This document shows, piece after piece, positions 55,229 through 64,000 of a stretch of 64,000 nt of DNA (positions are counted from its first letter, which is position 1; every line of letters starts with the position of its first letter). Source of the DNA: Flavobacteriaceae bacterium (GTDB lineage: Bacteria > Bacteroidota > Bacteroidia > Flavobacteriales > Flavobacteriaceae); NCBI GenBank assembly GCA_018657955.1, contig JABHWD010000020.1, positions 256,891 to 320,890 of the forward strand. Reading direction: 5' to 3'. A program made the translations under genes and the position numbers. Below the pieces are notes generated by a model that was given only the letters and a program-made list of their open reading frames with translations, made no database searches and had not been told where the DNA came from.

Positions 55229-57673
55229 GTGCTGAAATATTATTTTAATTTTCTTCTCTTTTTATTTTTTATTTCAATTACTTATTCACAAAACCCATAT
55301 AAAGCGGCTGAATTTACAAATCAATTTAATGTGTTTGGGAAGATAATTGATTCAGAAGGCAGTGAACCTTTAGAATATGCAACTGTAACTATTTTAACCC
55401 CTGTAGATAACAATGTTGTTACTGGCGGAATAACAGATAAAAATGGAGTATTTAACATCCCAATTTCAAAAGGGGAATATAATATTCTTATTGAATATAT
55501 TTCTTTTAAAAATCATACTGTTGAAAACCTAAATGTAAGTGAAAATAAAGACCTGGGAGTTATTTCATTAATTATTGATATTGAATCTTTAGATGCGGTA
55601 GAAATTATTGCAGAGGAAACTACTGTTGAAATTAAACTAGATAAAAAAATATATACTGTAGGTAAAGATTTAACTGTAAGAGGAGGAAATGCAGGAGATG
55701 TTTTAGATAATATCCCATCTGTTTCTGTTGATTTAGATGGCAATATCTTATTAAGAGGTAATGATGCTGCTAGAATTTTAATTAATGGTAAACCATCTAG
55801 TTTAGTTGGAATAGATTCTAAATTTCTACAACAACTTCCTTCTGATGCAATAGAGAAAGTGGAGGTAATAACATCTCCTTCTGCAAGATATGAGGCTCAA
55901 GGAAGTGGAGGTATAATTAATATAATTCTTAGAAAAACTAAAAAATTAGGGTTAAATGGTTCTTTAAGCTCAAATATTGGATATCCTAAGAGAACAGGAA
56001 TATCATCAAACCTAAATTATAGGAATGGTAAAATTAACTTTTTCAATTCATCAGGTTTTAGTGATAGAGTTAGTCCTGGGACTGGGTATAACTATTCAGA
56101 ATATTATAATGGTGATCAGCCTAGTACATTCTTTGAAGAAAACAGAGAAACAGAGAGAGATAGAAATAGTTTCTTTACTAATAATGGAATAGAATGGTAT
56201 CTAGATGATAAAACATCCATTGTTGGAACTTTTTTCTACAATCAAGCTAAATCTGACGACTTAGCAATAAATAATTTAGATGAAATAGATGAAAATGGGA
56301 ATATTTTAAATCAAACGGTTCGCGATGAAAATGAGAAAGACATTGATTCTAATAGAGAATATAACTTAAATTTTGAGAGGAAATTTAATGACTCTGGGCA
56401 TAAATTAATTATTGACTTACAGTATGACAACTCCAAAGAATGGGAAGATGCATTAATATCAGAAAATAATATTCTTAACGAGGTAATTGCAAGTGATGCT
56501 TCAAGCGAATCCTATCTAATTAAAGGAGATTATGTTAACCCTATTGGAGAAAATAAACAATTTGAAGCTGGCTTTAGGATAAGCCAAGATGATAATATAA
56601 CAGATTATAGGGTTTTTGATAATGAAAATAATGTACTTACTGAAGATCTAAATCAGAGTAATCTTTTTCAATATAAAGAGCAGATAAATGCATTATACAC
56701 TCAATATGGTGTAAAAGTTGAAGATAAATACTCTTTTTTAATAGGGTTACGACTTGAGAATACAGTTAAAGATATCAATCAACTAACTATTCAAGATTTC
56801 TCTAATAAAAATGAAACAGGATTATTTCCAACATTTAATTTTGGATTAGAAATTTCTGAAAATGAAACGCTTACTTTTGGATATAACAGAAGGATTAGAA
56901 GACCATGGTCTAGATCTATTAACCCCTTCCCTACTAAAATTAGTCCAATAAATATATATAGAGGAAATCCAGACCTAAATCCAACATATTCAAATAACAT
57001 TGATTTTGGCTATTTAAAAAAATATAAATCTTCTTTTACAATAAACACCTCTGCTTATTATCAAAAAGCTACAAATACCTTTAATTATATAGTTGAAGAA
57101 ACAGGTGAAACTGCTGAAATAAATGGAGTTGATGTTCCGATAACAGAGAGATATCCCATAAATCTATCAACAAATACTAGGGTTGGTTTTGAGTTAAACT
57201 TGTCTTATAGAAAAGGGAAAAATTGGAATATATTCTCCAATTTTAATGTTTATAGCAATAAAACTGAAGGAAGCTATAATGATGTTATATATGATAATAA
57301 AAATGTAAGTTGGAGCTATAGATTAAATAATAAATTAACTCTTCCTGGAAAAATTGAATGGCAAACAAGAATGAATGTCAGAGGTCCTTCAGAAACTGCA
57401 ATTAGCAAAAGTGAAGGGAATTTTTCAATTGACCTGGCATTCAGCAAAGAATTATTTAAAGAAAAAGCTTCATTAACTCTCAATGTTAGAGACCTTCTTA
57501 ATCAAAGAGGATGGAGATCTAAGACATTTAATGAAACTTTCTATAATAGTTCTGAGCATAGATGGGCGAAAAGATCTTTTACTTTAAACTTTACTTACAG
57601 ATTTAATCAAAAGAAAGATCAGAACAGAAGACAGCAACAGGAAAGTTACGATGATGAAGCTATGGGATTTTAG
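55229..57673 (+). CDS. TonB-dependent-receptor-like outer-membrane protein
   Basis: 814 residues from a GTG start at 55229; the signal peptide follows at once (LFFISITYSQ). Residues about 34-115 are a carboxypeptidase regulatory-like beta sandwich (VFGKIIDSEGSEPLEYATVTI), about 140-230 a plug (GNAGDVLDNIPSVSVDLDGNILLRGNDAARI) with a PSARYEAQGSGGIINI segment, and the rest a barrel ending in AKRSFTLNFTYRF. There is a low-complexity tail, QKKDQNRRQQQE. This is the OMP_b-brl_3 type common in Bacteroidota; ligand unknown. No TonB box is obvious, and no partner SusD gene is present. Confidence 0.9.
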   Translation: MLKYYFNFLLFLFFISITYSQNPYKAAEFTNQFNVFGKIIDSEGSEPLEYATVTILTPVDNNVVTGGITDKNGVFNIPISKGEYNILIEYISFKNHTVENLNVSENKDLGVISLIIDIESLDAVEIIAEETTVEIKLDKKIYTVGKDLTVRGGNAGDVLDNIPSVSVDLDGNILLRGNDAARILINGKPSSLVGIDSKFLQQLPSDAIEKVEVITSPSARYEAQGSGGIINIILRKTKKLGLNGSLSSNIGYPKRTGISSNLNYRNGKINFFNSSGFSDRVSPGTGYNYSEYYNGDQPSTFFEENRETERDRNSFFTNNGIEWYLDDKTSIVGTFFYNQAKSDDLAINNLDEIDENGNILNQTVRDENEKDIDSNREYNLNFERKFNDSGHKLIIDLQYDNSKEWEDALISENNILNEVIASDASSESYLIKGDYVNPIGENKQFEAGFRISQDDNITDYRVFDNENNVLTEDLNQSNLFQYKEQINALYTQYGVKVEDKYSFLIGLRLENTVKDINQLTIQDFSNKNETGLFPTFNFGLEISENETLTFGYNRRIRRPWSRSINPFPTKISPINIYRGNPDLNPTYSNNIDFGYLKKYKSSFTINTSAYYQKATNTFNYIVEETGETAEINGVDVPITERYPINLSTNTRVGFELNLSYRKGKNWNIFSNFNVYSNKTEGSYNDVIYDNKNVSWSYRLNNKLTLPGKIEWQTRMNVRGPSETAISKSEGNFSIDLAFSKELFKEKASLTLNVRDLLNQRGWRSKTFNETFYNSSEHRWAKRSFTLNFTYRFNQKKDQNRRQQQESYDDEAMGF

Positions 57674-57679
57674 GAATAG

Positions 57680-57847
57680 TTACTTTTTAGCTTTTCTTTC
57701 TTCTAAAAGCTCATTAATTCTTTCAATTAAAGCTCCAACAACCCAATAAGGAATTACGACTAGTAGCATTAAGAACATTAACCAGAAACCCATGCTTACA
57801 ATAGTTATAAATGCTAAAAATCCTAAGTATTGATCAAATTCAAACAT
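57680..57847 (-). CDS. Small membrane protein (55 residues)
   Basis: A short ORF in a 330-base gap. ATG 57847 gives MFEFDQYLGFLAFITIVSMG, then a single long hydrophobic stretch (FWLMFLMLLVVIPYWVVGAL) and a charged end (IERINELLEERKAKK). It converges on the receptor gene with 6 bases between the stop codons and is divergent from fumC. The composition (a membrane helix plus a charged amphipathic end) supports a real gene, but conservation needs a search. Confidence 0.6.
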   Translation of the reverse strand: MFEFDQYLGFLAFITIVSMGFWLMFLMLLVVIPYWVVGALIERINELLEERKAKK

Positions 57848-57976
57848 ATCTTGATGAGAAATATTGGCGCAAAGATATAATATTACAAATTTATATTAGT
57901 ATATATTCAAAATTAATTTTTCAACAAAATACTTTATACAATTAGCAAAATAATGGAGTAAATCAACTAAAATGCG

Positions 57977-57984
57977 TAAATTTG
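57977..57984 (+). promoter_or_regulatory. Candidate -7 element of the fumC promoter
   Basis: TAAATTTG fits TAnnTTTG, 19 bases before the fumC ATG at 58004. It is preceded by AT-rich sequence without a clear -33 TTG. Confidence 0.4.
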
Positions 57985-58003
57985 CATATATATATAATCA
58001 ATC

Positions 58004-59389
58004 ATGGATTATAGAATAGAAAAAGATACCATTGGTGAGGTTAAAGTACCTTCTAACAGATTATGGGGGGCTCAAACAGAACGATCTAAAAATAACTTCA
58101 AAATTGGACCAAGTGGATCAATGCCAATTGAATTAATACATGCCTTTGCAATCCTGAAAAAAGCTGCTGCCAAAACTAACCAGGAGAAAGGAATCCTTGA
58201 TAAAAAAAAATCAGATGCTATTTCTAAAGTATGTGATGAAATTCTTGAAGGAAAATTGGATGATGAATTTCCTCTTGTTATCTGGCAAACCGGTTCAGGA
58301 ACACAGACAAATATGAATGTAAATGAGGTAATTTCTAACAGGGCTCATCAAATATTAGGAAATGAACTTGGTAAGGGCGAAAAACTTGTCTCTCCTAATG
58401 ATGATGTTAATAAGTCACAATCATCTAATGATACTTTTCCTACAGCCATGCATATAGCTACATATAAGTTAATTGTAGAGAATACTATTCCTGCACTAGA
58501 AGATTTAAGGTCTTCTATATGCTCAAAAGTAAAGGAGTTTAAATCAATTGTTAAGATTGGAAGAACACATCTGATGGATGCTACCCCTATTACATTGGGT
58601 CAAGAGTTTTCTGCTTATGAGTCTCAATTAGATCATGGCATTGTTAGTCTAAAAAACTCACTAAATCATCTATCAGAGATTGCCTTAGGCGGAACTGCTG
58701 TAGGAACTGGAATAAATACTCCTGAAGGATATGCTGAAAGAGTTGCTGAAGTAATTAAAGATTTAACAAAACTCCCTTTTAAGTCTGCTCACAATAAGTT
58801 TGAAGCACTCTCTGCACATGATGCTATTATTGAAGCCCATAGTGCACTGAAAGGATTAGCTGTTTCATTAAATAAAATCGCTAATGATATTAGAATGCTT
58901 GCTTCTGGTCCAAGAAGTGGAATTGGTGAAATAAGCTTACCAATTAACGAACCAGGAAGTTCAATTATGCCTGGAAAAGTAAATCCGACTCAATGTGAAG
59001 CAATGACAATGGTTTGCGCTCAAATAATTGGAAATGATACAGCAATAACATTTGGTGGAGCTCAGGGACATTATCAATTAAATGTTTTTAAACCTATGAT
59101 TGCTGCCAATATTCTTGAGTCTGCAAGACTCTTAGCTGATGCTTGTAATAGTTTTAATACTAATTGTGTTTCTGGTATTACTGCAAATAAAAATGTAATT
59201 AAAGCTAAGCTTGATAACTCTTTAATGCTTGTTACAGCATTGAATACAAAGATTGGATATTACAAAGCTGCTGAGATTGCAAATGCAGCATTTAAAAATG
59301 GGACTTCTCTAAAAGAAGAGGCAATTAGACTTGGTTATCTAACCTCTGAAGAATATGACTCCTGGGTTAAACCAGAAGACATGGTTTAA
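58004..59389 (+). CDS. fumC: Fumarate hydratase class II
   Basis: 461 residues, the full class II length. [54 protein letters not shown] and the signature [16 protein letters not shown] (near residue 318, the catalytic serine loop) are all present. It hydrates fumarate to malate in the citric acid cycle without an iron-sulfur cluster. Close after it, 10 bases on, lies hutI. Confidence 0.97.
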   Translation: MDYRIEKDTIGEVKVPSNRLWGAQTERSKNNFKIGPSGSMPIELIHAFAILKKAAAKTNQEKGILDKKKSDAISKVCDEILEGKLDDEFPLVIWQTGSGTQTNMNVNEVISNRAHQILGNELGKGEKLVSPNDDVNKSQSSNDTFPTAMHIATYKLIVENTIPALEDLRSSICSKVKEFKSIVKIGRTHLMDATPITLGQEFSAYESQLDHGIVSLKNSLNHLSEIALGGTAVGTGINTPEGYAERVAEVIKDLTKLPFKSAHNKFEALSAHDAIIEAHSALKGLAVSLNKIANDIRMLASGPRSGIGEISLPINEPGSSIMPGKVNPTQCEAMTMVCAQIIGNDTAITFGGAQGHYQLNVFKPMIAANILESARLLADACNSFNTNCVSGITANKNVIKAKLDNSLMLVTALNTKIGYYKAAEIANAAFKNGTSLKEEAIRLGYLTSEEYDSWVKPEDMV

Positions 59390-59399
59390 CCTTAAAACA

Positions 59400-60638
59400 A
59401 TGTCACTACTTATAAAAAATATAAAGAAATTAATTCAGTGTAGAACTGAAAATATATCTTTTGTTTCTGGAAAAGATATGTCATTTTTGCCATCAATTGA
59501 TAATGCATATTTAGTTATTAAAAATGGTAAGATTAGTGATTTTGGGAAAATGCAAGATTTTAAAGAAACTGGTTTTAATGAAGTTATAGATGCTAAAGAC
59601 AGAATGATCCTTCCATCATGGTGTGACTCTCATACACATATTGTTTTTGCAGGAAATCGTTCAAAAGAATTTATTGACAGAATAAAAGGTCTAAGTTATG
59701 AAGAAATAGCTGCTAGAGGTGGTGGTATATTAAATTCTGCAAAGTTATTACAAAACACTTCTAAAGAGGATTTGTATAATCAGTCTAATATGAGAATTAA
59801 CTCTGTAATTAGGCAAGGTACGGGTGCAATTGAAATAAAATCTGGTTATGGCCTTTCTTTAGAATCAGAAGTAAAAATGCTTCAAGTAATTAAACAGATC
59901 AAAGACAGCTCTAAAATACAAGTTAAATCTACTTTCTTAGGCGCTCACGCCTATCCTAATGAATTCAAAGAAAATAAAGATGGATATATTGACTTAGTTT
60001 TAAATAAGATGCTGCCAGCCTTCTCAAAGGAAAATTTAATTGATTACATTGATGTTTTTTGTGAAAAAGGGTATTTTTCACCAGAGGATACTGAAAAAAT
60101 AATTAAAGAAGGTTTAAAGTATAATATAAGATCCAAAATACATGTAAATCAATTTAATGTACTTGGGGGTGTAAAAATAGCTGTAGAAAACAATGCCTTA
60201 TCTGTAGATCATCTAGAGGTTCTTCAAGACGATGATATTAAAATATTATCCAAAGGATCAACCATACCAGTAGTATTACCTACATGTTCCTATTTTTTAG
60301 GAATTGACTATGCACCTGCTAGAAAACTAATAGATGCTGGTTTACCTGTTGCTATTGCTAGTGATTTTAATCCTGGATCCTCTCCAAGTGGAAATATGAA
60401 TTTTGTGATTTCCACAGCCTGCACTAAAATGAAACTTACCACAGAAGAATCTATTAATGCAGCTACAATAAATGGTGCCTATGCAATGGGTCTTGAAGAT
60501 AAAGTTGGTAGTATTTCTAAGGGGAAAATAGCTAATCTAATAATTACTAATAAAATTAATTCAATTGATGATATTCCGTATAACTTTGGGGGGAATCAAA
60601 TTCATAAGATTATTTTAGAAGGACAATTAATTTCATAA
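59400..60638 (+). CDS. hutI: Imidazolonepropionase
   Basis: 412 residues from ATG 59400 (MSLLIKNIKKLIQ); the frame runs to an ATG at 59355 inside fumC, but the later ATG gives the usual length. CDSHTHIVFAGNRSKEF near residue 75 holds the metal histidines; GAIEIKSGYGLSLESEVKML, HVNQFN, VDHLEVL and SDFNPGSSPSGNM follow in the family order. It opens 4-imidazolone-5-propionate to N-formimino-glutamate, the third histidine-degradation step. hutH and hutU are not in the window. Confidence 0.95.
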   Translation: MSLLIKNIKKLIQCRTENISFVSGKDMSFLPSIDNAYLVIKNGKISDFGKMQDFKETGFNEVIDAKDRMILPSWCDSHTHIVFAGNRSKEFIDRIKGLSYEEIAARGGGILNSAKLLQNTSKEDLYNQSNMRINSVIRQGTGAIEIKSGYGLSLESEVKMLQVIKQIKDSSKIQVKSTFLGAHAYPNEFKENKDGYIDLVLNKMLPAFSKENLIDYIDVFCEKGYFSPEDTEKIIKEGLKYNIRSKIHVNQFNVLGGVKIAVENNALSVDHLEVLQDDDIKILSKGSTIPVVLPTCSYFLGIDYAPARKLIDAGLPVAIASDFNPGSSPSGNMNFVISTACTKMKLTTEESINAATINGAYAMGLEDKVGSISKGKIANLIITNKINSIDDIPYNFGGNQIHKIILEGQLIS

Positions 60639-60643
60639 ACCAA

Positions 60644-62332
60644 CTATAGCTTTTCCTCTACAATTTTTAAAATTCTTGCTTCTAATAGATTTGTTTTATC
60701 AATAATTATTTTGGCAGACTTAATTGTCTTTTTAACGTAATTTTTATCCTCTAAATCTTTGCAGTTTATCTTTACATTTAAAAATGCACCCATTATTGCT
60801 GCACGTGCACAATGCATAGCGACACCTGCATCACTAATTGAATTTGGATTACCCTCTTCTGCCATCTTCATTATGACTTCAATAGAGTCAAATGATGTCT
60901 TCATAATTTCAAATGGAACGTTAATTGCATTTTTGGTTGCTTTTTGAATTTCTTCATTCCTTATAGCTATTTGTTTGCTATTTTCCTTAGGCAAAGAATA
61001 TGCATTCATTATCTCATTAAATGCATGAGTATCTCTATCAACTAAATCTAATAATTGATTCTGGCACCCAATTCCTTTTTCACCCCATTTAGAGAAAAAT
61101 TCCCACCTATCATCCCAGCCTCTTTTATGAGCAGACAAGTTTGCTACCATAGTTGCTAATGCAGAGCCAAGTACGCCACAATATGCAGCAATAGACCCTC
61201 CACCAGGAGCTGGAGATTCACTTGAAGTTTCATTAGCAAAATCTGTTATTGTCATTTTGGCTAAGGGATTGTCATTAGTTTTTATTAAATATTCTATAAT
61301 TCTCTCATTTGGATTAAATTTTGACAATTCATCAAGACCTAAAGATTTAATAGCAATATGTATTATATCCTTATCTGGAATAGCTAAAGATCTTTTTTGT
61401 TTAACTAAAAAGTACTTTCCGGCATCAATTAAGACCTTTTTAGGAACTAACCCTATAAGTTCTGAACCTGTTACTCGAAGTCCTCTAATTTGAGCTCTTT
61501 CACATGTTTTATCGAATACTTCATGCAGAGGAGTTGTATTAATATTAGTTAAATTATAGGATATCTGTGCTATTCCATACTCTTCAATATACCAGCCTAT
61601 GCCTTTAAGATTTTTAAAATGACCGGGCTCACGTAAAACATTTCCTTTTTTATCTTTTAAAATTTTTCCATTTAATTTCTCTCCTTCTCTTTTAATTCTA
61701 CCTGCTTCTCTTAAATCAAAAGCAATTGAATTAGCTCTTCTAGTAGATGTTGTATTAATATTTACATTGTACGCAATTAAGAAATCTCTAGCAGCAATTG
61801 CTGTAGCTCCAGATTTTTCTACAGAAGAGTTAAAATTATTAGGTCCATAATCAGGTTTCCAATTTTTTGTAGAAATCTTTTTTTGTAATCCTTCATATTC
61901 TCCAGATCTACAATTAGCAAGATTGACGCGTTCCTTTTTCTTTGCAGCTCTTTCATAGCAGTAGACTGGAATTCCTAGTTCTTTGCCCACTCTTTCACTT
62001 AATCTGTGTGCATACGCTGCTGTTTCTTCTATTGTAGTGTTAGAAATAGGAACTAGTGGACAAACATCAACTGCACCCATTCTTGGATGTTCCCCTTTAT
62101 GGTTTCTCATATCAATTAACTCTTTTGATTTACTAATTAATTGATATGCAGCCTCTAAAACTGGTTCTGGTTCTCCAATAAAAGTAATAACTGTTCTATT
62201 GGTTGCTTTCCCAGGGTCTACATTTAATAACCTTACCCCATCACATTTTTTAATAACTTCTGTAATTGAGTTGATTGTATTCATGTTTCTTCCTTCAGAA
62301 ATATTCGGAACACATTCTATTAACTTTTTCAT
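60644..62332 (-). CDS. ftcD: Bifunctional formimidoyltransferase-cyclodeaminase
   Basis: 562 residues. Residues 1 to about 325 are glutamate formimidoyltransferase with IECVPNISEGRN at the start and the catalytic His82 in GEHPRMGAVDV. From about 350 the cyclodeaminase domain follows with SPAPGGGSIAAYCG and LVDRDTHAF. The first half moves the formimino group from formimino-glutamate to folate; the second releases ammonia to make methenyl-folate. It is the fused form known from mammals and many Bacteroidota. It converges on hutI, whose product it uses, with 5 bases between. Confidence 0.95.
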   Translation of the reverse strand: MKKLIECVPNISEGRNMNTINSITEVIKKCDGVRLLNVDPGKATNRTVITFIGEPEPVLEAAYQLISKSKELIDMRNHKGEHPRMGAVDVCPLVPISNTTIEETAAYAHRLSERVGKELGIPVYCYERAAKKKERVNLANCRSGEYEGLQKKISTKNWKPDYGPNNFNSSVEKSGATAIAARDFLIAYNVNINTTSTRRANSIAFDLREAGRIKREGEKLNGKILKDKKGNVLREPGHFKNLKGIGWYIEEYGIAQISYNLTNINTTPLHEVFDKTCERAQIRGLRVTGSELIGLVPKKVLIDAGKYFLVKQKRSLAIPDKDIIHIAIKSLGLDELSKFNPNERIIEYLIKTNDNPLAKMTITDFANETSSESPAPGGGSIAAYCGVLGSALATMVANLSAHKRGWDDRWEFFSKWGEKGIGCQNQLLDLVDRDTHAFNEIMNAYSLPKENSKQIAIRNEEIQKATKNAINVPFEIMKTSFDSIEVIMKMAEEGNPNSISDAGVAMHCARAAIMGAFLNVKINCKDLEDKNYVKKTIKSAKIIIDKTNLLEARILKIVEEKL

Positions 62333-62396
62333 TATAGATTACTATTATTAACTCAATAAATATATTAATATTAATTTTAAATATCTATTTATAAAT

Positions 62397-62861
62397 ATGT
62401 CAGTTAAAATTTTAAATTTTAAAGAGGAATATTCTAAATACTTCTATGAATTAAATATAGAATGGCTAAAGACATATTTTTATGTAGAAGAACATGACGA
62501 AGAAGTTCTCTCAAATCCAAAAAAATTTATAATTGATGCTGGTGGGATTATTTTATTTGCTCAATATGATTCTAAAATTGTTGGGACAGTTGCACTTATG
62601 CCTGTTGCTGAAGACAAGTGTTTTGAATTAACTAAGATGGCTGTTTCTCCTGATTATAGAGGAAATAAAATTGGTCAAATAATTTTAGAAAATTGTATTA
62701 ACAAAGCAAAGGATATTGGATTAGATAAATTAATACTCTATTCTAATAGAGTATTAAAGAATGCTATACATATCTATAAAAAAAATGGATTTATTGAAAT
62801 ACCTTTAGAACCTGGAACTCCTTATAAAAGAGCAGATATTAAAATGGAATTAAAATTGTAA
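62397..62861 (+). CDS. GNAT family N-acetyltransferase
   Basis: 154 residues. The acetyl-CoA loop is KMAVSPDYRGNKIGQIILENCI (Q/RxxGxG/A-type in DYRGNKIG), with the beta-bulge strand before it and a C-terminal LYSNRVLKNAIHIYKKNGF typical of GNATs. Substrate is unknown. It is divergent from ftcD with a 64-base gap and converges on the small CAL67264-type gene with 7 bases between. Confidence 0.88.
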   Translation: MSVKILNFKEEYSKYFYELNIEWLKTYFYVEEHDEEVLSNPKKFIIDAGGIILFAQYDSKIVGTVALMPVAEDKCFELTKMAVSPDYRGNKIGQIILENCINKAKDIGLDKLILYSNRVLKNAIHIYKKNGFIEIPLEPGTPYKRADIKMELKL

Positions 62862-62868
62862 AGAATTG

Positions 62869-63048
62869 CTAAACCCTTCCTTTTAAGGCATTAAAAACCC
62901 AAGCTATTGCAAAAAAGCCTATCCCAACGGAAACAAACCCCCAACCTGCAACCTCATTGTATTTAAATATACCTAAACAGGTTAATAATACTCCAACTAA
63001 TATCATTATAAATGTAGCCCATGCTAAAACTGTGTTTTTATTCATCAT
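62869..63048 (-). CDS. CAL67264 family small membrane protein
   Basis: 59 residues from ATG 63048 (a second ATG is at 63045). NKNTVLAWATFIMILVG, a short polar turn (IFKYNEVAGWGF) and a second hydrophobic helix ending AIAWVFNALKGRV make two membrane segments. The sequence matches my memory of the CAL67264 family of flavobacterial membrane proteins almost throughout. Function unknown. It lies 11 bases after the next gene upstream ends, likely co-transcribed. Confidence 0.75.
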   Translation of the reverse strand: MMNKNTVLAWATFIMILVGVLLTCLGIFKYNEVAGWGFVSVGIGFFAIAWVFNALKGRV

Positions 63049-63059
63049 TATCTAAATTA

Positions 63060-63515
63060 TTAGTTTTTTTTCTTTTTCCTTTTTTTCCTTTTTCCTTTTT
63101 TTTCCTTTTTATTAAAATCCATATCTACATAGGTAGTAACTTCATCTGGAGTTAAAATAATAGTTAATGATTTAACAAAATCGATCTCTAACTGTTTTAA
63201 TTTATCTTGCCTATCTTCTTTAGATAGATCTGTATTTGAAACTACAGCATTATATGATTCTAGTTTTTTTAGCAACATACCTTTTAAAATTTGAGTTTCA
63301 AATTCATCTAAAGAGAAGGAAGCTACACACATAGGCAGAACTGTATTTAATTCCTCATAAACATCTAGAGTTGTAATATAAGCTGACGCTTCATATTTAG
63401 GAGGTGGTATATATCCTCTCTGTCCTCTTTGAACATTATTCAATTGTTGAGAAAATGATTGTGCAGAGAAAAATAAGATGGTACTAAATGTGAAAAATTT
63501 GATAAAAGTCTTCAT
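63060..63515 (-). CDS. Secreted protein with lysine-rich tail, unknown function
   Basis: 151 residues. Signal peptide about 1-22 (SAQSFSQ). The mature part has a QRGQRGYIPPPKYEAS opening, a helical middle (FETQILKGMLLKKLESYNAVV, RQDKLKQLEIDFVKSL), LTPDEVTTYVDMD and an end made almost only of lysine with Gly, Glu and Arg. Similar flavobacterial secreted proteins with helical cores and Lys-rich tails exist, but I know of no function. The lysine codons give a long A-rich (T-rich on plus) homopolymer tract. Confidence 0.65.
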   Translation of the reverse strand: MKTFIKFFTFSTILFFSAQSFSQQLNNVQRGQRGYIPPPKYEASAYITTLDVYEELNTVLPMCVASFSLDEFETQILKGMLLKKLESYNAVVSNTDLSKEDRQDKLKQLEIDFVKSLTIILTPDEVTTYVDMDFNKKEKKGKRKKRKKKKN

Positions 63516-63576
63516 TCTATTAAAATATGACGCAATTTATATAATATTCTTTAATTTTTTGTTTATTCTAATCATA

Positions 63577-63999
63577 TTAGTTAGAGTATATAGATCTAAT
63601 CTCTGTTTGTCTTTGATTAACATACCTAAAACCTTCTTCACCAAAATATCCTGCTTCTTCAAGCATGATTCTAATGTCTCTAGACCATTCCTTAATATAG
63701 CTAGTAATATTAAGTTCAATCGCATATACTGTATTTTTGTGTAGAGGATAATCTCCATTTCCCTTAACACCATCTTGTGAATCCCACATTCCAATTGTAG
63801 GGCCAGATGAATGACCATAAGAGCCTAATGGATGAGTATATATTGAAGGCCTTAGATCCCTATTTACGGCTTGATTTAAAGAGTTTAGTAAAATGGTATT
63901 GCCACTATCCCCTTCTATAAAATTTGAAGTAAGAATATCTTGTAATTTATTCCCCTTATTAAATGCTTTTTTAAGAAATACAGGAACCTCTGTTTCATC
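63577..63999 (-). CDS. M24-type (Xaa-Pro aminopeptidase-like) metallopeptidase, C-terminal part
   Basis: The frame is open to the right edge, so only the last 140 residues are seen (it enters as DETEVPVFLKKAF). RPSIYTHPLGSYGHSSGPTIGMWDSQDGV carries the histidine and glycine-rich turn of M24 peptidases, and the conserved acidic ligand appears in NTVYAIELN. In-frame ATG 63789 is internal, not a start. M24 enzymes of this type cleave Xaa-Pro bonds with two metal ions. It stops 61 bases upstream of the Lys-rich secreted protein gene. Confidence 0.8.
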   Translation of the reverse strand, partial: DETEVPVFLKKAFNKGNKLQDILTSNFIEGDSGNTILLNSLNQAVNRDLRPSIYTHPLGSYGHSSGPTIGMWDSQDGVKGNGDYPLHKNTVYAIELNITSYIKEWSRDIRIMLEEAGYFGEEGFRYVNQRQTEIRSIYSN

Positions 64000-64000
64000 A

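Noticed and set aside
63537-63818. 93-codon minus-strand ORF near the right edge
   Set aside because: Overlaps the M24 peptidase end in another frame; only the frame ending at 63577 shows the HPLGSYGHSSGPTIG family motif.
1-64000. CRISPR arrays, tRNA or rRNA genes, insertion sequences, prophage
   Set aside because: Gaps were read on both strands; no regularly spaced repeats, cloverleaf sequences, transposase or phage genes were seen.

Overview
This window is a stretch of ordinary chromosome from an AT-rich member of the Bacteroidota, almost certainly a marine flavobacterium. The evidence is the gene content and style: an LpxC-FabZ fusion, a PorX-type response regulator (REC plus PglZ), small proteins of the DUF4834, DUF6787 and CAL67264 families, many lipoproteins with short signal peptides, a CarboxypepD_reg/TonB-type outer-membrane receptor, and start codons without Shine-Dalgarno sites but with scattered TAnnTTTG promoter elements. 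Intergenic gaps are short and many genes overlap by 1 to 8 bases, as in a streamlined genome. I see no rRNA, tRNA, CRISPR array, prophage or insertion sequence.

Layout. 0-6.5 kb: the end of an SF2 helicase, a metal-binding lipoprotein, a truncated DUF805 gene, an unknown lipoprotein, an MscS channel, three tandem paralogous lipoproteins (the first NTF2-like) and a dehydrogenase. 6.6-13 kb (minus): a prohibitin-like protein, fabG, sucD, efp, lpxA, lpxC-fabZ and lpxD, which reads as one lipid A / envelope operon. 13-15.4 kb: porX, tsaE and a small membrane protein. 15.4-24.9 kb: proline dehydrogenase facing an XRE-type regulator, a small lipoprotein, parC-parE, ychF, a lipoprotein and a ferredoxin. 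24.9-28.4 kb: acyl-CoA reductase, serC, serA and a DUF6787 protein. 28.4-37.8 kb: msrA, an ABC ATPase, an S10 peptidase, a sialidase-like lipoprotein, a dihydroorotase homologue, an esterase, a metallo-beta-lactamase-fold enzyme, a conserved unknown protein, bcp and nth. 37.8-45.7 kb: a 46-residue protein, an ECF sigma factor, uvrA, a glycosyltransferase, a YfhO-like protein and DUF4834. 45.8-53.6 kb: an outer-membrane protein, a GNAT acyltransferase, two PLP enzymes, a threonine aldolase and a large zinc protease. 53.7-64 kb: prfB (with programmed frameshift), an ArsC-like protein, a TonB-type receptor, fumC, hutI, ftcD, several small genes and the end of an M24 peptidase.

How the genes fit together. 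Lipid A synthesis (lpxD, lpxC-fabZ, lpxA) is co-transcribed with efp and sucD. serC-serA supply phosphoserine and serine. A cysteine-synthase-like enzyme, an alpha-oxoamine synthase and a convergent GNAT protein at 46.6-50.1 kb form a plausible sulfonolipid (capnine) or sphingolipid synthesis cassette, the best candidate for a distinctive system here. hutI and ftcD cover the last steps of histidine breakdown.

Other points for a second look: an acyl-CoA reductase with no canonical start codon, a TGTAAACA motif placed just before the start codons of both the XRE gene and proline dehydrogenase, a long stem reaching the start codon of the sigma factor, a strong AGGAGG-CTTTGA frameshift site in prfB, an endonuclease III without its iron-sulfur cysteines, and a dihydroorotase homologue without its metal ligands.
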